From NCBI GenBank assembly GCA_052400685.1, contig JBQTGJ010000001.1: 64,000 bases of DNA. One strand, written 5' to 3'. The notes beneath the pieces are model-generated. The model saw only the letters and a program-made list of their open reading frames with translations, had not been told where the DNA came from and did not search any database. This document shows positions 17,526-26,077 of the stretch, in pieces. Positions within the stretch are counted from its first letter, which is position 1; each line of letters begins with the position of its first letter. A program made the translations under genes and the position numbers. This DNA comes from CAZHHH01 sp052400685. GTDB taxonomy: Bacteria; Bacteroidota; Bacteroidia; Bacteroidales; Marinilabiliaceae.

Positions 17526-18689
17526 ATGTCAAAGATTCTGGTTGTCGACGATCAAAAAAGTATACGTAATACGCTTAAAGAAATTCTTGAGTATGAAAAG
17601 AATGAGGTGATAACTGCCGAAAATGGGATGGAGGGCCTCCGTTTTTTTGAGAAAGAAAAGTTTGATGTGGTTTTGTGCGATATTAAAATGCCCGAGATGG
17701 ATGGCATCGAGGTGTTGCAAAAGTTGATGGAACGTGACCCGGAGACTCCTGTCATTATGATTTCGGGGCATGGCAATATCGATACTGCCGTTGATGCAAT
17801 AAAGAAAGGTGCTTATGATTTTATTGAGAAACCACTTGATCTGAATCGGTTGCTGGTGACCATTCGCAATGCAATTGAAAGGAAAGATTTGGTGGTTGAA
17901 ACCACCGTTTTAAGGCGAAAAGTAAGTAAAACTTACGAAATGATTGGTGAGTCGGCAGCCATTACAGCGGTGAAGCAAATGATTGAAAAAGTGGCACCTA
18001 CCGATGCCCGTGTATTAATAACTGGCAGTAATGGAACCGGTAAAGAGCTTGTGGCGCGTTGGTTACATGAGAGAAGTCATAGAGCTGCCATGCCGTTTGT
18101 GGAGGTTAATTGCGCGGCAATTCCTTCTGAGTTGATCGAGAGTGAGTTGTTTGGACACGAAAAGGGTGCTTTTACCTCGGCTGTTAAGCAACGTAAAGGT
18201 AAATTTGAACAGGCTGACGGGGGAACCCTCTTCCTGGATGAAATTGGTGATATGAGTATGGCGGCTCAGGCCAAGGTGCTGAGGGCGCTTCAGGAAAATG
18301 TTATTTCGCGTGTGGGAAGCGATAAAGATATAAAAGTGGATGTAAGGGTTCTGGCTGCTACCAATAAAAATCTTCAGGAAGAAATTAAAAATGGTAATTT
18401 TCGTGAGGACCTTTACCATCGTTTGAGTGTAATTCCTATTCATGTGCCCTCGTTAAGCGAACGCAAAGAGGATATTCCTTTATTAACGGCACATTTCAAT
18501 ACAATGATTTGTAATGAGCTGGGTATTGCTGAAAAGAAATTTGATGACTCGGCTATTGCTGCCCTTCAGGAATTGGACTGGACCGGTAATATTCGTGAAT
18601 TTCGTAATGTGATTGAACGCTTAATCATTCTTTGCAATCAGGAAGTTACCGGTAAAGAAGTCAAGGCTTATGCCATTCCTGTCTGGTAG
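17526..18689 (+). CDS. Sigma-54-type response regulator without a DNA-binding domain
   Basis: A 387-residue NtrC-family protein. The receiver domain occupies about 1-120 with phospho-acceptor Asp 52 (CDIKMPEMDG) and conserved Lys near 104. The AAA+ domain at about 140-370 has Walker A GSNGTGKE, the sigma-54 contact loop GAFTSA (the usual form is GAFTGA), Walker B GTLFLDEIGD and an arginine finger region. The protein stops about 15 residues after the AAA+ lid (IREFRNVIERLIIL), so the C-terminal Fis-type helix-turn-helix is absent. It could act from solution or through a partner. No cognate histidine kinase lies beside it. Confidence 0.88.
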   Translation: MSKILVVDDQKSIRNTLKEILEYEKNEVITAENGMEGLRFFEKEKFDVVLCDIKMPEMDGIEVLQKLMERDPETPVIMISGHGNIDTAVDAIKKGAYDFIEKPLDLNRLLVTIRNAIERKDLVVETTVLRRKVSKTYEMIGESAAITAVKQMIEKVAPTDARVLITGSNGTGKELVARWLHERSHRAAMPFVEVNCAAIPSELIESELFGHEKGAFTSAVKQRKGKFEQADGGTLFLDEIGDMSMAAQAKVLRALQENVISRVGSDKDIKVDVRVLAATNKNLQEEIKNGNFREDLYHRLSVIPIHVPSLSERKEDIPLLTAHFNTMICNELGIAEKKFDDSAIAALQELDWTGNIREFRNVIERLIILCNQEVTGKEVKAYAIPVW

Positions 18690-18778
18690 TTGTTAAGTTT
18701 TTTTGGTGGTTGAAGTATGACCGCGAACTTCGACTGATAAATGATTGTTGGTTTCCAAAAATTAAATATATATATCAA

Positions 18779-19765
18779 ATGACAAGTAAGTTATATCCAC
18801 TCAAGTTTGAGCCAATTTTGAAATACAGGGTGTGGGGGGGCGAAAAGCTTCAGACGTATCTTAATAAGAATTTTAAAGGACAGAAAAATATTGGCGAAAG
18901 CTGGGAGTTATCCGGCGTTGATGGTGATATCTCAGTGGTGAGTAATGGTTTTTTGAAAGGCAATAGTCTCACCGAATTGATGGAAGTATACATGGGAGAT
19001 TTAATGGGTGAGCGTGTTTTTGAGAAATTTGGATTATCGTTCCCCCTGCTTATTAAATTTATTGATGCACGTGAGGCTTTATCCATACAGGTTCATCCCG
19101 ATGATCAGCTGGCGAAAGAACGCCATCAGTCATTTGGTAAAACAGAAATGTGGTACGTCATGCAGGCGGAGCCGGAAGCCAGTCTTATTAATGGATTCGC
19201 CAGGGAAGTGAAGCCCGCTGAATATGTCAGGGCCGTTGAAAATAATACCGTTGAGTCTATTTTGGCCAGCCATCCGGTACACTCTGGTGATGTCTTTTTT
19301 ATTCCGGCCGGCCGGGTTCATGCCATTGGCGCCGGAATTGTTATTGCCGAAATTCAACAAACTTCGGATATTACCTATCGAATTTATGATTTTGGACGCG
19401 TGGATAAGGATGGCAAAACTCGTGAGTTGCATACACAGCAGGCTAAGGATGCGATCGATTACAAGTTATACGATAATTTTGTCACTAAATATAAACCGGA
19501 GCCAAACCGTTCGGTGGAGGCGGTGAGTTGTCCCTATTTTTCGACCAGTGTTTTGGAGGCCACAAATACTGTGATTCGTGATTATTATCCGCTGGATTCG
19601 TTTGTAATTCTTATTGCTACCGAAGGCGAAGCTGAGATAAAATATGAAGGCGGTACCGAGAATATTACAAAAGGGGAAACCGTTTTAATTCCGGCCGATT
19701 TGAGGCAGATTGAAATTGTGCCCGATAAGACGGTGAAGCTGCTGGAGGTATATGTGCCACATTAA
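18779..19765 (+). CDS. manA: Mannose-6-phosphate isomerase, class I
   Basis: A 328-residue zinc enzyme interconverting mannose-6-phosphate and fructose-6-phosphate, linking central metabolism to GDP-mannose. The cupin-fold metal ligands appear in QVHPDD and KTEMWYV and in GRVHAIGAG; ITYRIYDFGR is the conserved downstream segment. The ATG at 18779 (MTSKLYPLKFEPILKYRVWGG) fits the family start; an ATG at 18710 would add 23 unrelated residues. This is the short type typical of Bacteroidota and Firmicutes. It begins 89 bases after the response-regulator gene. Confidence 0.93.
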   Translation: MTSKLYPLKFEPILKYRVWGGEKLQTYLNKNFKGQKNIGESWELSGVDGDISVVSNGFLKGNSLTELMEVYMGDLMGERVFEKFGLSFPLLIKFIDAREALSIQVHPDDQLAKERHQSFGKTEMWYVMQAEPEASLINGFAREVKPAEYVRAVENNTVESILASHPVHSGDVFFIPAGRVHAIGAGIVIAEIQQTSDITYRIYDFGRVDKDGKTRELHTQQAKDAIDYKLYDNFVTKYKPEPNRSVEAVSCPYFSTSVLEATNTVIRDYYPLDSFVILIATEGEAEIKYEGGTENITKGETVLIPADLRQIEIVPDKTVKLLEVYVPH

Positions 19766-19838
19766 GTATCGATAGTGTTACTTCTTATAAATTTTTAAAA
19801 TTGTAACGATTTTGTTGTCTTTTTATTATAATAATCGT

Positions 19839-19863
19839 CGGATTGCTATAAATTTGCAATCCG
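19839..19863 (+). promoter_or_regulatory. Palindrome enclosing a -7 element upstream of lysC
   Basis: CGGATTGC (19839-19846) and its exact complement GCAATCCG (19856-19863) flank TATAAATTT. The TAAATTTG at 19849-19856 matches TAnnTTTG. This could be a repressor operator laid over the lysC promoter, or a hairpin at the end of manA; no T run follows, which argues against a terminator. Confidence 0.45.
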
Positions 19864-19931
19864 AGAGGGCGTCTTTTAGTTATTCCCAATCGATAAACCA
19901 GGTAATAAACAGCTAAAAATCAACTTTTAAA

Positions 19932-21245
19932 ATGATTAAAGTGATGAAATTTGGCGGAACATCTGTTGGTTCTGCCGAAAGAATGAAGGAAGTAGCTCGG
20001 CTAATTGTTGACAAAGAACGTAAAATAGTCGTGTTGTCTGCAATGGCGGGTACGACCAATAGCCTTGTTGATATTGCTAACTATCTTTATAAAAAGAATC
20101 ACGATGGGGCCAATGAAGTTATAAGCAGACTGGAGCGTCTATATAACAACGAAGTTGAAGCCCTGTTTTCGACTGCCGAGTATAAGGAGAAAGGCCACGC
20201 TTTGGTTCTCTCTCATTTTGATTATATAAAATCTTTTACCAAGGATGTTTTTACTGTCTTCGAGGAAAAATCTATTTTAGCTCAGGGGGAGTTGCTTTCT
20301 ACGGCTTTAATGAATTTTTATTTGAATGAGCAGGGTTATAATTCAATGCTGTTGCCGGCTTTGGATTTTATGCGTACGAACAAAAATGGTGAGCCGGACA
20401 GCCCTTTTATTAAGGAAAATCTGAATACTTTTTTGGATGAAAATAAGGGCTATGATCTGTTTATTACCCAAGGTTATATCTGCCGGAACGCATTTGGTGA
20501 GATCGATAATTTACAGCGTGGGGGTAGTGACTATTCGGCCTCGTTAATTGGGGCGGCAATTAGTGCCAGCGAAATTCAAATATGGACCGACATTGACGGT
20601 ATGCATAATAACGATCCTCGTTACGTTGAAAATACCCGGTCTATCTCGCATTTGTCGTTTGATGAAGCGGCTGAATTGGCTTATTTTGGTGCAAAAATTT
20701 TACACCCAACCAGTGTGTTACCCGCTAAATTGGGTAATATTCCTGTTCGTTTGCTTAATACGTTAGACCCTAAAGCCAAGGGAACTCTTATATCGGCTGA
20801 AGAATCGCATGCCGGTATTGCTGCAGTAGCTGCAAAAGATGGTATTACTGCTATCCGTATTAAATCCGGACGTATGTTGTTGGCTTACGGTTTCTTGCGT
20901 CAGATTTTTGAAATTTTTGAGAGTTATAAAACGCCGATTGATATGATCACAACTTCCGAAGTGGGGGTGTCGGTTACCATCGATAGCGATAAGCATCTGG
21001 AGGATATTGTTGACAGCATACGTAAGTTTGGAACCGTAGAAGTTGATCGCGACCAGGTTATTGTTTGTGTGGTTGGGCACCTGGTAAGAGATAATAAAGG
21101 GTATGCCAACAAAATATTTGAAGCTCTTAAAGAAATTCCTGTTCGCATGATTTCTTATGGCGGTAGTGATCATAATATCTCCTTGCTGGTGGCTTCAGAT
21201 CATAAAAAAGACGCATTAAGAGCATTGAGCGCTAAGCTATTTTAA
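19932..21245 (+). CDS. lysC: Aspartate kinase
   Basis: A 437-residue aspartokinase catalysing ATP-dependent phosphorylation of aspartate, the first step toward lysine/diaminopimelate, threonine and methionine. It begins with KFGGTSVGS, has FITQGYICRN and LQRGGSDYSASLIGAA in the kinase domain, and carries two ACT domains in the last 140 residues (about 295-437) for amino-acid feedback. It lies 73 bases upstream of lysA, so the two probably form a lysine/cell-wall operon. No lysine riboswitch was recognised in the short leader. Confidence 0.93.
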   Translation: MIKVMKFGGTSVGSAERMKEVARLIVDKERKIVVLSAMAGTTNSLVDIANYLYKKNHDGANEVISRLERLYNNEVEALFSTAEYKEKGHALVLSHFDYIKSFTKDVFTVFEEKSILAQGELLSTALMNFYLNEQGYNSMLLPALDFMRTNKNGEPDSPFIKENLNTFLDENKGYDLFITQGYICRNAFGEIDNLQRGGSDYSASLIGAAISASEIQIWTDIDGMHNNDPRYVENTRSISHLSFDEAAELAYFGAKILHPTSVLPAKLGNIPVRLLNTLDPKAKGTLISAEESHAGIAAVAAKDGITAIRIKSGRMLLAYGFLRQIFEIFESYKTPIDMITTSEVGVSVTIDSDKHLEDIVDSIRKFGTVEVDRDQVIVCVVGHLVRDNKGYANKIFEALKEIPVRMISYGGSDHNISLLVASDHKKDALRALSAKLF

Positions 21246-21318
21246 TTGTTGGGAGTTATTTTACGTAACCTTGTTGGTTGCCAACTTTGTATTATTGTGA
21301 TGTAATAAACCGAAACGG

Positions 21319-22473
21319 ATGAGCCAATCATTTCCAATAGAGAAACTGCAGAAAATTAAAACACCATTTTACTTTTATGATATGGATCTGCTTGAAAAGA
21401 CCCTGATGAAGGTGAAACACAATGCAGATAAGTATAAATATGTAGTTCATTACGCCATTAAAGCCAATGCCAATGTGCGGATTCTTGAAATGATCCGTAG
21501 TTTTGGTTTTGGTATTGATTGCGTGAGTGGTTATGAAATAAAAAGGGCGCTGGAGGTCGGGTTTTCGCCCAAAGGAATTGTTTTTGCCGGCGTGGGTAAA
21601 GCCGATTGGGAAATAGAATTGGGCATTGACAATGACATTGCATGTTTTAATGTGGAGTCGATCCCCGAACTGGAAGTTATTAACGATATTGCTGCGGCTA
21701 AAGGTAAGGTGGCCAATGTTGCTCTTCGCATTAATCCCAACGTGAACGCCAATACCCATCACTATATTACTACCGGTTTACAAGAGAATAAATTTGGAAT
21801 CAATAACTGGGATTTGGAAAAGGTGACCAATGCCATTGGCCGCATGAGAAATATCAACCTGGAAGGGATGCATTTTCATATTGGATCTCAAATAATGGAT
21901 TTGTCGTCATTCCGACAACTGTGTGTGCGAATAAATGAATTGCAAAAGTGGTTTATCTCACACCGAATTTATCCTAAAATTATAAATGTAGGGGGTGGCC
22001 TTGGCATCGACTATGATGAACCGGAAGTTAACCCAATGCCCGATTTTGAAGATTATTTTAAGATTTTCAATGATAATTTGGATTTGAGGGCCGATCAGCA
22101 GGTTCATTTCGAATTGGGTCGAGCTATCGTGGGGCAATGTGGAAGTCTTATTTCAAAGGTATTGTATATTAAGGAAGGTGTTAAAACTAAGTTTGCGATT
22201 ATTGATGCCGGTATGACAGATTTGATTCGTCCGGCGTTGTATCAGGCGCACCATAAAATTGAAAATTTGTCAAGTGTGGCTCCCGAAGAAAAATATGATG
22301 TGGTGGGCCCAATTTGTGAGTCTTCCGATTCGTTCGGAAAACAACTGGCGTTGCCAAAAACTTCGAGGGGCGATTTGGTTGTTATCCGTTCAGCAGGGGC
22401 CTATGGTGAGGTTATGGCTTCACAGTATAATCTGCGCGAATTGCCAAAAGCCTATTATTCGGATCAGGTGTAA
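21319..22473 (+). CDS. lysA: Diaminopimelate decarboxylase
   Basis: A 384-residue PLP enzyme of the alanine-racemase fold that converts meso-diaminopimelate to lysine. The PLP lysine is in VVHYAIKANAN (about residue 48). HFHIGSQI, INVGGGLGIDY (the glycine loop) and the substrate-binding GPICESSD motif with its reactive Cys are also present. The length is slightly short for the family but covers both domains. It follows lysC on the same strand. Confidence 0.94.
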   Translation: MSQSFPIEKLQKIKTPFYFYDMDLLEKTLMKVKHNADKYKYVVHYAIKANANVRILEMIRSFGFGIDCVSGYEIKRALEVGFSPKGIVFAGVGKADWEIELGIDNDIACFNVESIPELEVINDIAAAKGKVANVALRINPNVNANTHHYITTGLQENKFGINNWDLEKVTNAIGRMRNINLEGMHFHIGSQIMDLSSFRQLCVRINELQKWFISHRIYPKIINVGGGLGIDYDEPEVNPMPDFEDYFKIFNDNLDLRADQQVHFELGRAIVGQCGSLISKVLYIKEGVKTKFAIIDAGMTDLIRPALYQAHHKIENLSSVAPEEKYDVVGPICESSDSFGKQLALPKTSRGDLVVIRSAGAYGEVMASQYNLRELPKAYYSDQV

Positions 22474-22577
22474 CTGATGTCTGAGTCAGTCTACTTCTTT
22501 TTTGTGTATACTGACACCTGCTAACGATGTGGTTGTTTTAAACCTCACAGCTACTGCATTGTTTGAGGCCTGTTTTG

Positions 22578-22877
22578 CTAAAACTCGTAGTCAACACAGG
22601 CCCGTTGTGATAAATTTTGACGAATAATATGTAGTACTTTTTGGTGTTCGGGATGTAAGTTGTATGTTTTTAAATCGTCCCAGGTGGCAAATTCACTTAT
22701 TAACGACAGATCATAGCTCTCGTTCGGATTGTTGTTTAATGCCGTTTCAATGTATTTTAGTTCAGGAATTATTTCTCTTAAATTTTCCAGTGATTTTTTG
22801 ATTTCTTTTATCAGTCTCTTATGAGCCTCGGGATCGGCATTGTGTTGAAATTGAAACAGAACAATGTGTTTAATCAT
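22578..22877 (-). CDS. Dabb family protein (stress-responsive alpha/beta barrel)
   Basis: A 99-residue single-domain protein starting MIKHIVLFQF, with SLISEFATWDDLKTY and YNLHPEHQKV near the middle and end. These are the marks of the Dabb (stress-responsive A/B barrel, PF07876) family of dimeric ferredoxin-like proteins. Function in bacteria is mostly unknown. It is a single minus-strand gene between lysA and udk. Confidence 0.88.
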   Translation of the reverse strand: MIKHIVLFQFQHNADPEAHKRLIKEIKKSLENLREIIPELKYIETALNNNPNESYDLSLISEFATWDDLKTYNLHPEHQKVLHIIRQNLSQRACVDYEF

Positions 22878-23181
22878 TTTTTTCTGGTTTTAAGTTTTTT
22901 AATATTTATCCAAATTTAATTCTATTTTTCTTTATTTTGTAATCAACTGTTTTTTAGCAATCATTTTGAGGTCAGGCGTAACGCAGAAGTTCGATTTTAT
23001 ATACGTATCCTAAATAAATTTGCCGACATATTGTTTTGGTCATTTTGGTTGTCAATAGGTTGGTATCGCATTGAAATCAATAATATGGGTGTAATGCTTA
23101 TTTAGGTTAAGTTTTTTATCTGTTTCATTGAGATTATATCAACACCTCTAAAATAGTGATTAATTCGTAAATTAGGAATTT
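22878..23181. other. Intergenic region with a repeat remnant
   Basis: The sequence is A/T-rich and lies between two divergent genes. The only recognisable item is a piece of the dispersed repeat at about 22970-23000. No clear promoter consensus was found for udk. Confidence 0.5.
22970..23000 (-). repeat. Dispersed intergenic repeat, remnant F
   Basis: GGTCAGGCGTAACGCAGAAG followed by TTCGATTTTA aligns closely with the conserved end segment of copies B and C (ACAAGCGTAACGTAGAAGTT followed by GGACTTTA). The rest of the element is not recognisable. Confidence 0.45.
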
Positions 23182-23796
23182 ATGTTGATTATAGGCATAG
23201 CCGGAGGAACCGGATCGGGAAAAACAACTGTGGTGCGAAAGATTATTGAACAGCTCCCGGCTGATCGGGTGGCGGTTTTGCCTCAGGATTCCTATTACAA
23301 AGACAGCAGTCATCTGCCCATTGATGTTCGCCAGAAAATTAATTTTGATCATCCCGATGCCATTGAATTTGATCTGCTGGTGTCGCATATTCGTCAATTA
23401 CAGATTGGTAAGGCCATTGAGCAACCTGTTTATTCCTATCTTACCTGCACCCGGCAACCACAAACTGTGAGAATGATTCCGCGTGACGTTATTATTGTTG
23501 AAGGGATTTTGGTGTTGACGCATCCCGAACTTCGTAGTCTGATGAATCTGAAAGTGTTTGTTGATGCCGACCCCGATGACCGTTTGATGAGAGTGATTCA
23601 ACGTGATATGGAAGAACGCGGTCGTACGGTTGGTAAGGTGCTGAAACGATATGAAGATACGGTTAAACCGATGCATCTTCAGTTTATTGAACCGACCAAA
23701 CGGTATGCCGATTTAATTGTTCCTCAGGGCGGGAATAACCATGTGGCCATAGATATTTTAGCACAATATATTTTGCGAAATTTGAAGGATGATTAA
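23182..23796 (+). CDS. udk: Uridine kinase
   Basis: A 204-residue nucleoside kinase of the P-loop family, phosphorylating uridine and cytidine for pyrimidine salvage. Walker A GGTGSGKTT is at residues 8-16, followed by QDSYYKD, FDHPDAIEFDLL (substrate site), VEGILVL and the LID segment RDMEERGRT. Length and motifs are typical. It ends 16 bases before the exonuclease gene, so the two are likely co-transcribed. Confidence 0.94.
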   Translation: MLIIGIAGGTGSGKTTVVRKIIEQLPADRVAVLPQDSYYKDSSHLPIDVRQKINFDHPDAIEFDLLVSHIRQLQIGKAIEQPVYSYLTCTRQPQTVRMIPRDVIIVEGILVLTHPELRSLMNLKVFVDADPDDRLMRVIQRDMEERGRTVGKVLKRYEDTVKPMHLQFIEPTKRYADLIVPQGGNNHVAIDILAQYILRNLKDD

Positions 23797-23812
23797 TTAA
23801 AATTTAAGAATT

Positions 23813-24529
23813 ATGCTTGAGTCGTTTAATGTTGATGATGTGTTGTTTATTGATATCGAAACGGTGCCTCAGCAATCAGGCTTCGATGAATTGGATGATG
23901 ATTTTAAGGTTTTATGGGATAAAAAATCAACTTATTTTAGAACAGAAGAACAAGGTCCGGCTGACGTGTACGAGCGTGCCGGTATTTATGCCGAGTTTGG
24001 AAAAATAGTATGTGTTTCGGCCGGAGTGATCATTCAAAAAGATGGTGAGCGATGGTTTCGGGCAAAATCATTTTATGGACACGATGAAAAGCAGCTGCTA
24101 TCCGACTTTGGGCAGATGCTTTCGGGCTGGATGGCTAGTCCAAAACATCAGATTTGTGGCCATAACGCCAGGGAATTCGACTTCCCGTATATCGCCCGGC
24201 GCATGCTCATTAATAATTTAAGACTGCCCGATGCATTGAATGTTGCAGGGAAGAAACCCTGGGAAGTGAAGTTTTTAGATACGCTGGATTTATGGAAGTT
24301 TGGTGATTATAAGCATTATACATCTTTGGCTCTGCTGACTAAAGTTTTTGGTATTCCTACGCCTAAGGATGACATTGATGGCAGTCAGGTGGCTCATGTC
24401 TATTACGTGGAAAATAATCCGGAACGAATTGCTGTTTATTGCGAAAAAGATATACTGGCAACGGCCCAGCTGTTTCTCCGTTTTAAAGGGGAGTCGCTGA
24501 TAAAACCGGAATGTTTTGTTCGGGTGTAA
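23813..24529 (+). CDS. 3'-5' exonuclease of the DNA polymerase B exonuclease-like family
   Basis: A 238-residue DnaQ-like nuclease. Exo I is LFIDIETVP, Exo II is CGHNAREFDFPYIARRML, and Exo III is the AVYCEKDILAT segment, which supplies the last Asp. Family members (PF10108-type, PolB-like exonucleases) are stand-alone and their substrate is not established; DNA proofreading or RNA trimming are possible. It converges with the T9SS cargo gene, only 3 bases away. Confidence 0.85.
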   Translation: MLESFNVDDVLFIDIETVPQQSGFDELDDDFKVLWDKKSTYFRTEEQGPADVYERAGIYAEFGKIVCVSAGVIIQKDGERWFRAKSFYGHDEKQLLSDFGQMLSGWMASPKHQICGHNAREFDFPYIARRMLINNLRLPDALNVAGKKPWEVKFLDTLDLWKFGDYKHYTSLALLTKVFGIPTPKDDIDGSQVAHVYYVENNPERIAVYCEKDILATAQLFLRFKGESLIKPECFVRV

Positions 24530-24532
24530 CGT

Positions 24533-25750
24533 TTATTTGCCTCGTATTAGGTGCACCGGCCCGCTTAATTTATGTTTTTCTTCACTATTATAGCCTTCTG
24601 CTTCAATTGTGTAAAAGTAGACGCCAGGGGTTGCTTTCCCGTTGCCGATGGATCCGTCCCAACCTTCTTCCGGATCGCTAGATACATAAACCTGGCGTCC
24701 CCAGCGGTTAAAAATAATCATTTTGAATTTTTTTATGGATCGGTATACGACTCTGAATTCGTCGTTAATGCCATCACCATTAGGCGTGAAGGTGTTTGGG
24801 GCTTCCAAAAGTGATTCAAAAATTATTACCACGAGCGGGTCATCAACAATATCTGTACATCTTCCGTTGGTCACAGTTAAAAGTACGGTATCTTTTCCAA
24901 TGGTTGTAAATACGTGAAAGGGATTTTGGTCACTTTTTGATACATTGGAATTTGTAAAACGCCATCCCCACGATGTTATATGTCCCTTACTTTCGTCGGT
25001 GAAACGTATTTCGATGGGTGCCGAACCTTCGGTCGTTGTATGAATTTCCGTTGGAATGTCGGCTTTTAATTCTTCCGATGTATAGCTGGCCTCTACGGCA
25101 ATGGCTGTGTAATCAAGAGATGCTTCGATGGTTTGCCCTGCCATGTCTGTTATCGTTGCTGTGTAGTTTGTATCTTCGACGGGGGCCTCCAATTTTACGG
25201 TCGGGCTCGATGCGATGGTATTATCGGGTGCAGGCGTGGCTGTCCATGTATAATTTACATCATAAATTATATTTTCAGCCGTTCCACTGACGGGGTTATA
25301 ACAGATCAATGGCTTCGACTCAAAGTCGGTTTGGAGCGTCAGACCATAGCAGTCTTCGTCTGTTATTTTAATAGATTGGTTACTGATGGCTGGTTCATAA
25401 ACCCAGCATCGGTAAAAGTCGGTTTCGCTGGCCGATTTGGTGATTTTTAAGCCATAGCCGCCTTCGTCTGTTATCACCAGAGATGTCTGATTTCCACTCC
25501 CCGATTCAAGAATGTTTGTCCATGAATTGTCCATGGGGTTGTGTTTTATCCATTCGTAGGTGTAATCTGCACTGGCATCAGAGGCCACATAAGTCAGAAT
25601 TTGTCCCGTTGGTGATGTGAAAAAATAGATAGGGTCTCCAAAGCTGGTCGTTTGGCTTCCCGAGGCTCCTGGCGCAGTAATTTGTGAATGGGCCTGAAAT
25701 GATGTGATGAGTAAAATGGCTAATGTTAATTGCTTGGTTATATGATTCAT
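24533..25750 (-). CDS. Secreted protein with PKD-like domain and type B T9SS sorting domain
   Basis: A 405-residue exported protein with a signal peptide about 1-23 (ending QAHSQ). The middle holds immunoglobulin-like repeats and a PKD-like segment at about 240-310 (IRFTDESKGHITSWGWRF). The last 90 residues form the gliding-motility-associated C-terminal (type B) sorting domain: NTFTPNGDGINDEF, IIFNRWGRQVY, GWDGSIGNG and GVYFYTIEAEG. Such proteins are secreted by the type IX system and held at the cell surface, often by PorP/SprF-like partners. No SprF gene is adjacent. The function of the N-terminal part is unknown. Confidence 0.88.
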   Translation of the reverse strand: MNHITKQLTLAILLITSFQAHSQITAPGASGSQTTSFGDPIYFFTSPTGQILTYVASDASADYTYEWIKHNPMDNSWTNILESGSGNQTSLVITDEGGYGLKITKSASETDFYRCWVYEPAISNQSIKITDEDCYGLTLQTDFESKPLICYNPVSGTAENIIYDVNYTWTATPAPDNTIASSPTVKLEAPVEDTNYTATITDMAGQTIEASLDYTAIAVEASYTSEELKADIPTEIHTTTEGSAPIEIRFTDESKGHITSWGWRFTNSNVSKSDQNPFHVFTTIGKDTVLLTVTNGRCTDIVDDPLVVIIFESLLEAPNTFTPNGDGINDEFRVVYRSIKKFKMIIFNRWGRQVYVSSDPEEGWDGSIGNGKATPGVYFYTIEAEGYNSEEKHKLSGPVHLIRGK

Positions 25751-26077
25751 CGCTATTTTTATTGCTTTAAAACTTTGCTAAGTTACATTTTTTGTCGGTA
25801 ACTGATAAACGCATAATTAGTTAAATAATTGTTGTAAATCTGTCCTGTGGTTCTCTTCTAAATACTTATTTTTGTTTTTTGCCGGCGTTTATGACGGTTC
25901 GGGTTAATTAGTGCCTGTCCATAAATTCGGGAGTTTGGCCATCAAGTTTAAACTCAAGGCTTGCGAGGTCCGAATAATGTGAGTTTACTATGGTGATCAA
26001 TAATTATCTGGGAGACAAGCATAACGTAGAGATTGGACTTTTTTTGCAAACATTAATTTAAAAAAAGACAGTATATC
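25751..26077. other. Divergent intergenic region carrying repeat copy B
   Basis: This spacer between the T9SS cargo gene and the helicase gene is nearly half filled by the dispersed repeat at 25909-26055. The remaining left part (25751-25908) is A/T-rich, with no recognised element. Confidence 0.55.
25909..26055 (-). repeat. Dispersed intergenic repeat, copy B
   Basis: A near-complete 147-bp copy. It starts TAGTGCCTGTCCATAAA, the complement of the right end of copy A, and carries CTCAAGGCTTGCGAGGTC, GTGAGTTTACTATGG, GACAAGCATAACGTAGAG and an end resembling TTGGACTTT...GCAAACATTA. The orientation is opposite to copies A and D. It ends only 22 bases before the helicase GTG start. Confidence 0.75.

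Noticed and set aside
18710..18778. N-terminal extension of ManA from an upstream ATG
   Set aside because: The added 23 residues do not resemble the family, while the ATG at 18779 starts exactly at the conserved N terminus.
19864..19931. Lysine riboswitch in front of lysC
   Set aside because: The leader is far shorter than the class minimum and lacks the conserved core.
20763..21173. 136-codon minus-strand ORF inside lysC
   Set aside because: It lies fully within the aspartate kinase ACT region and has no recognisable motif.
22474..22577. Possible terminator after lysA (GTCAGT...ACTGAC)
   Set aside because: Only a six-base stem with a very long loop and no T run after it.
25018..25450. Plus-strand ORFs antisense to the T9SS type B cargo gene
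   Set aside because: They are frame shadows: the minus-strand protein has a signal peptide and a clear sorting domain over the same bases.
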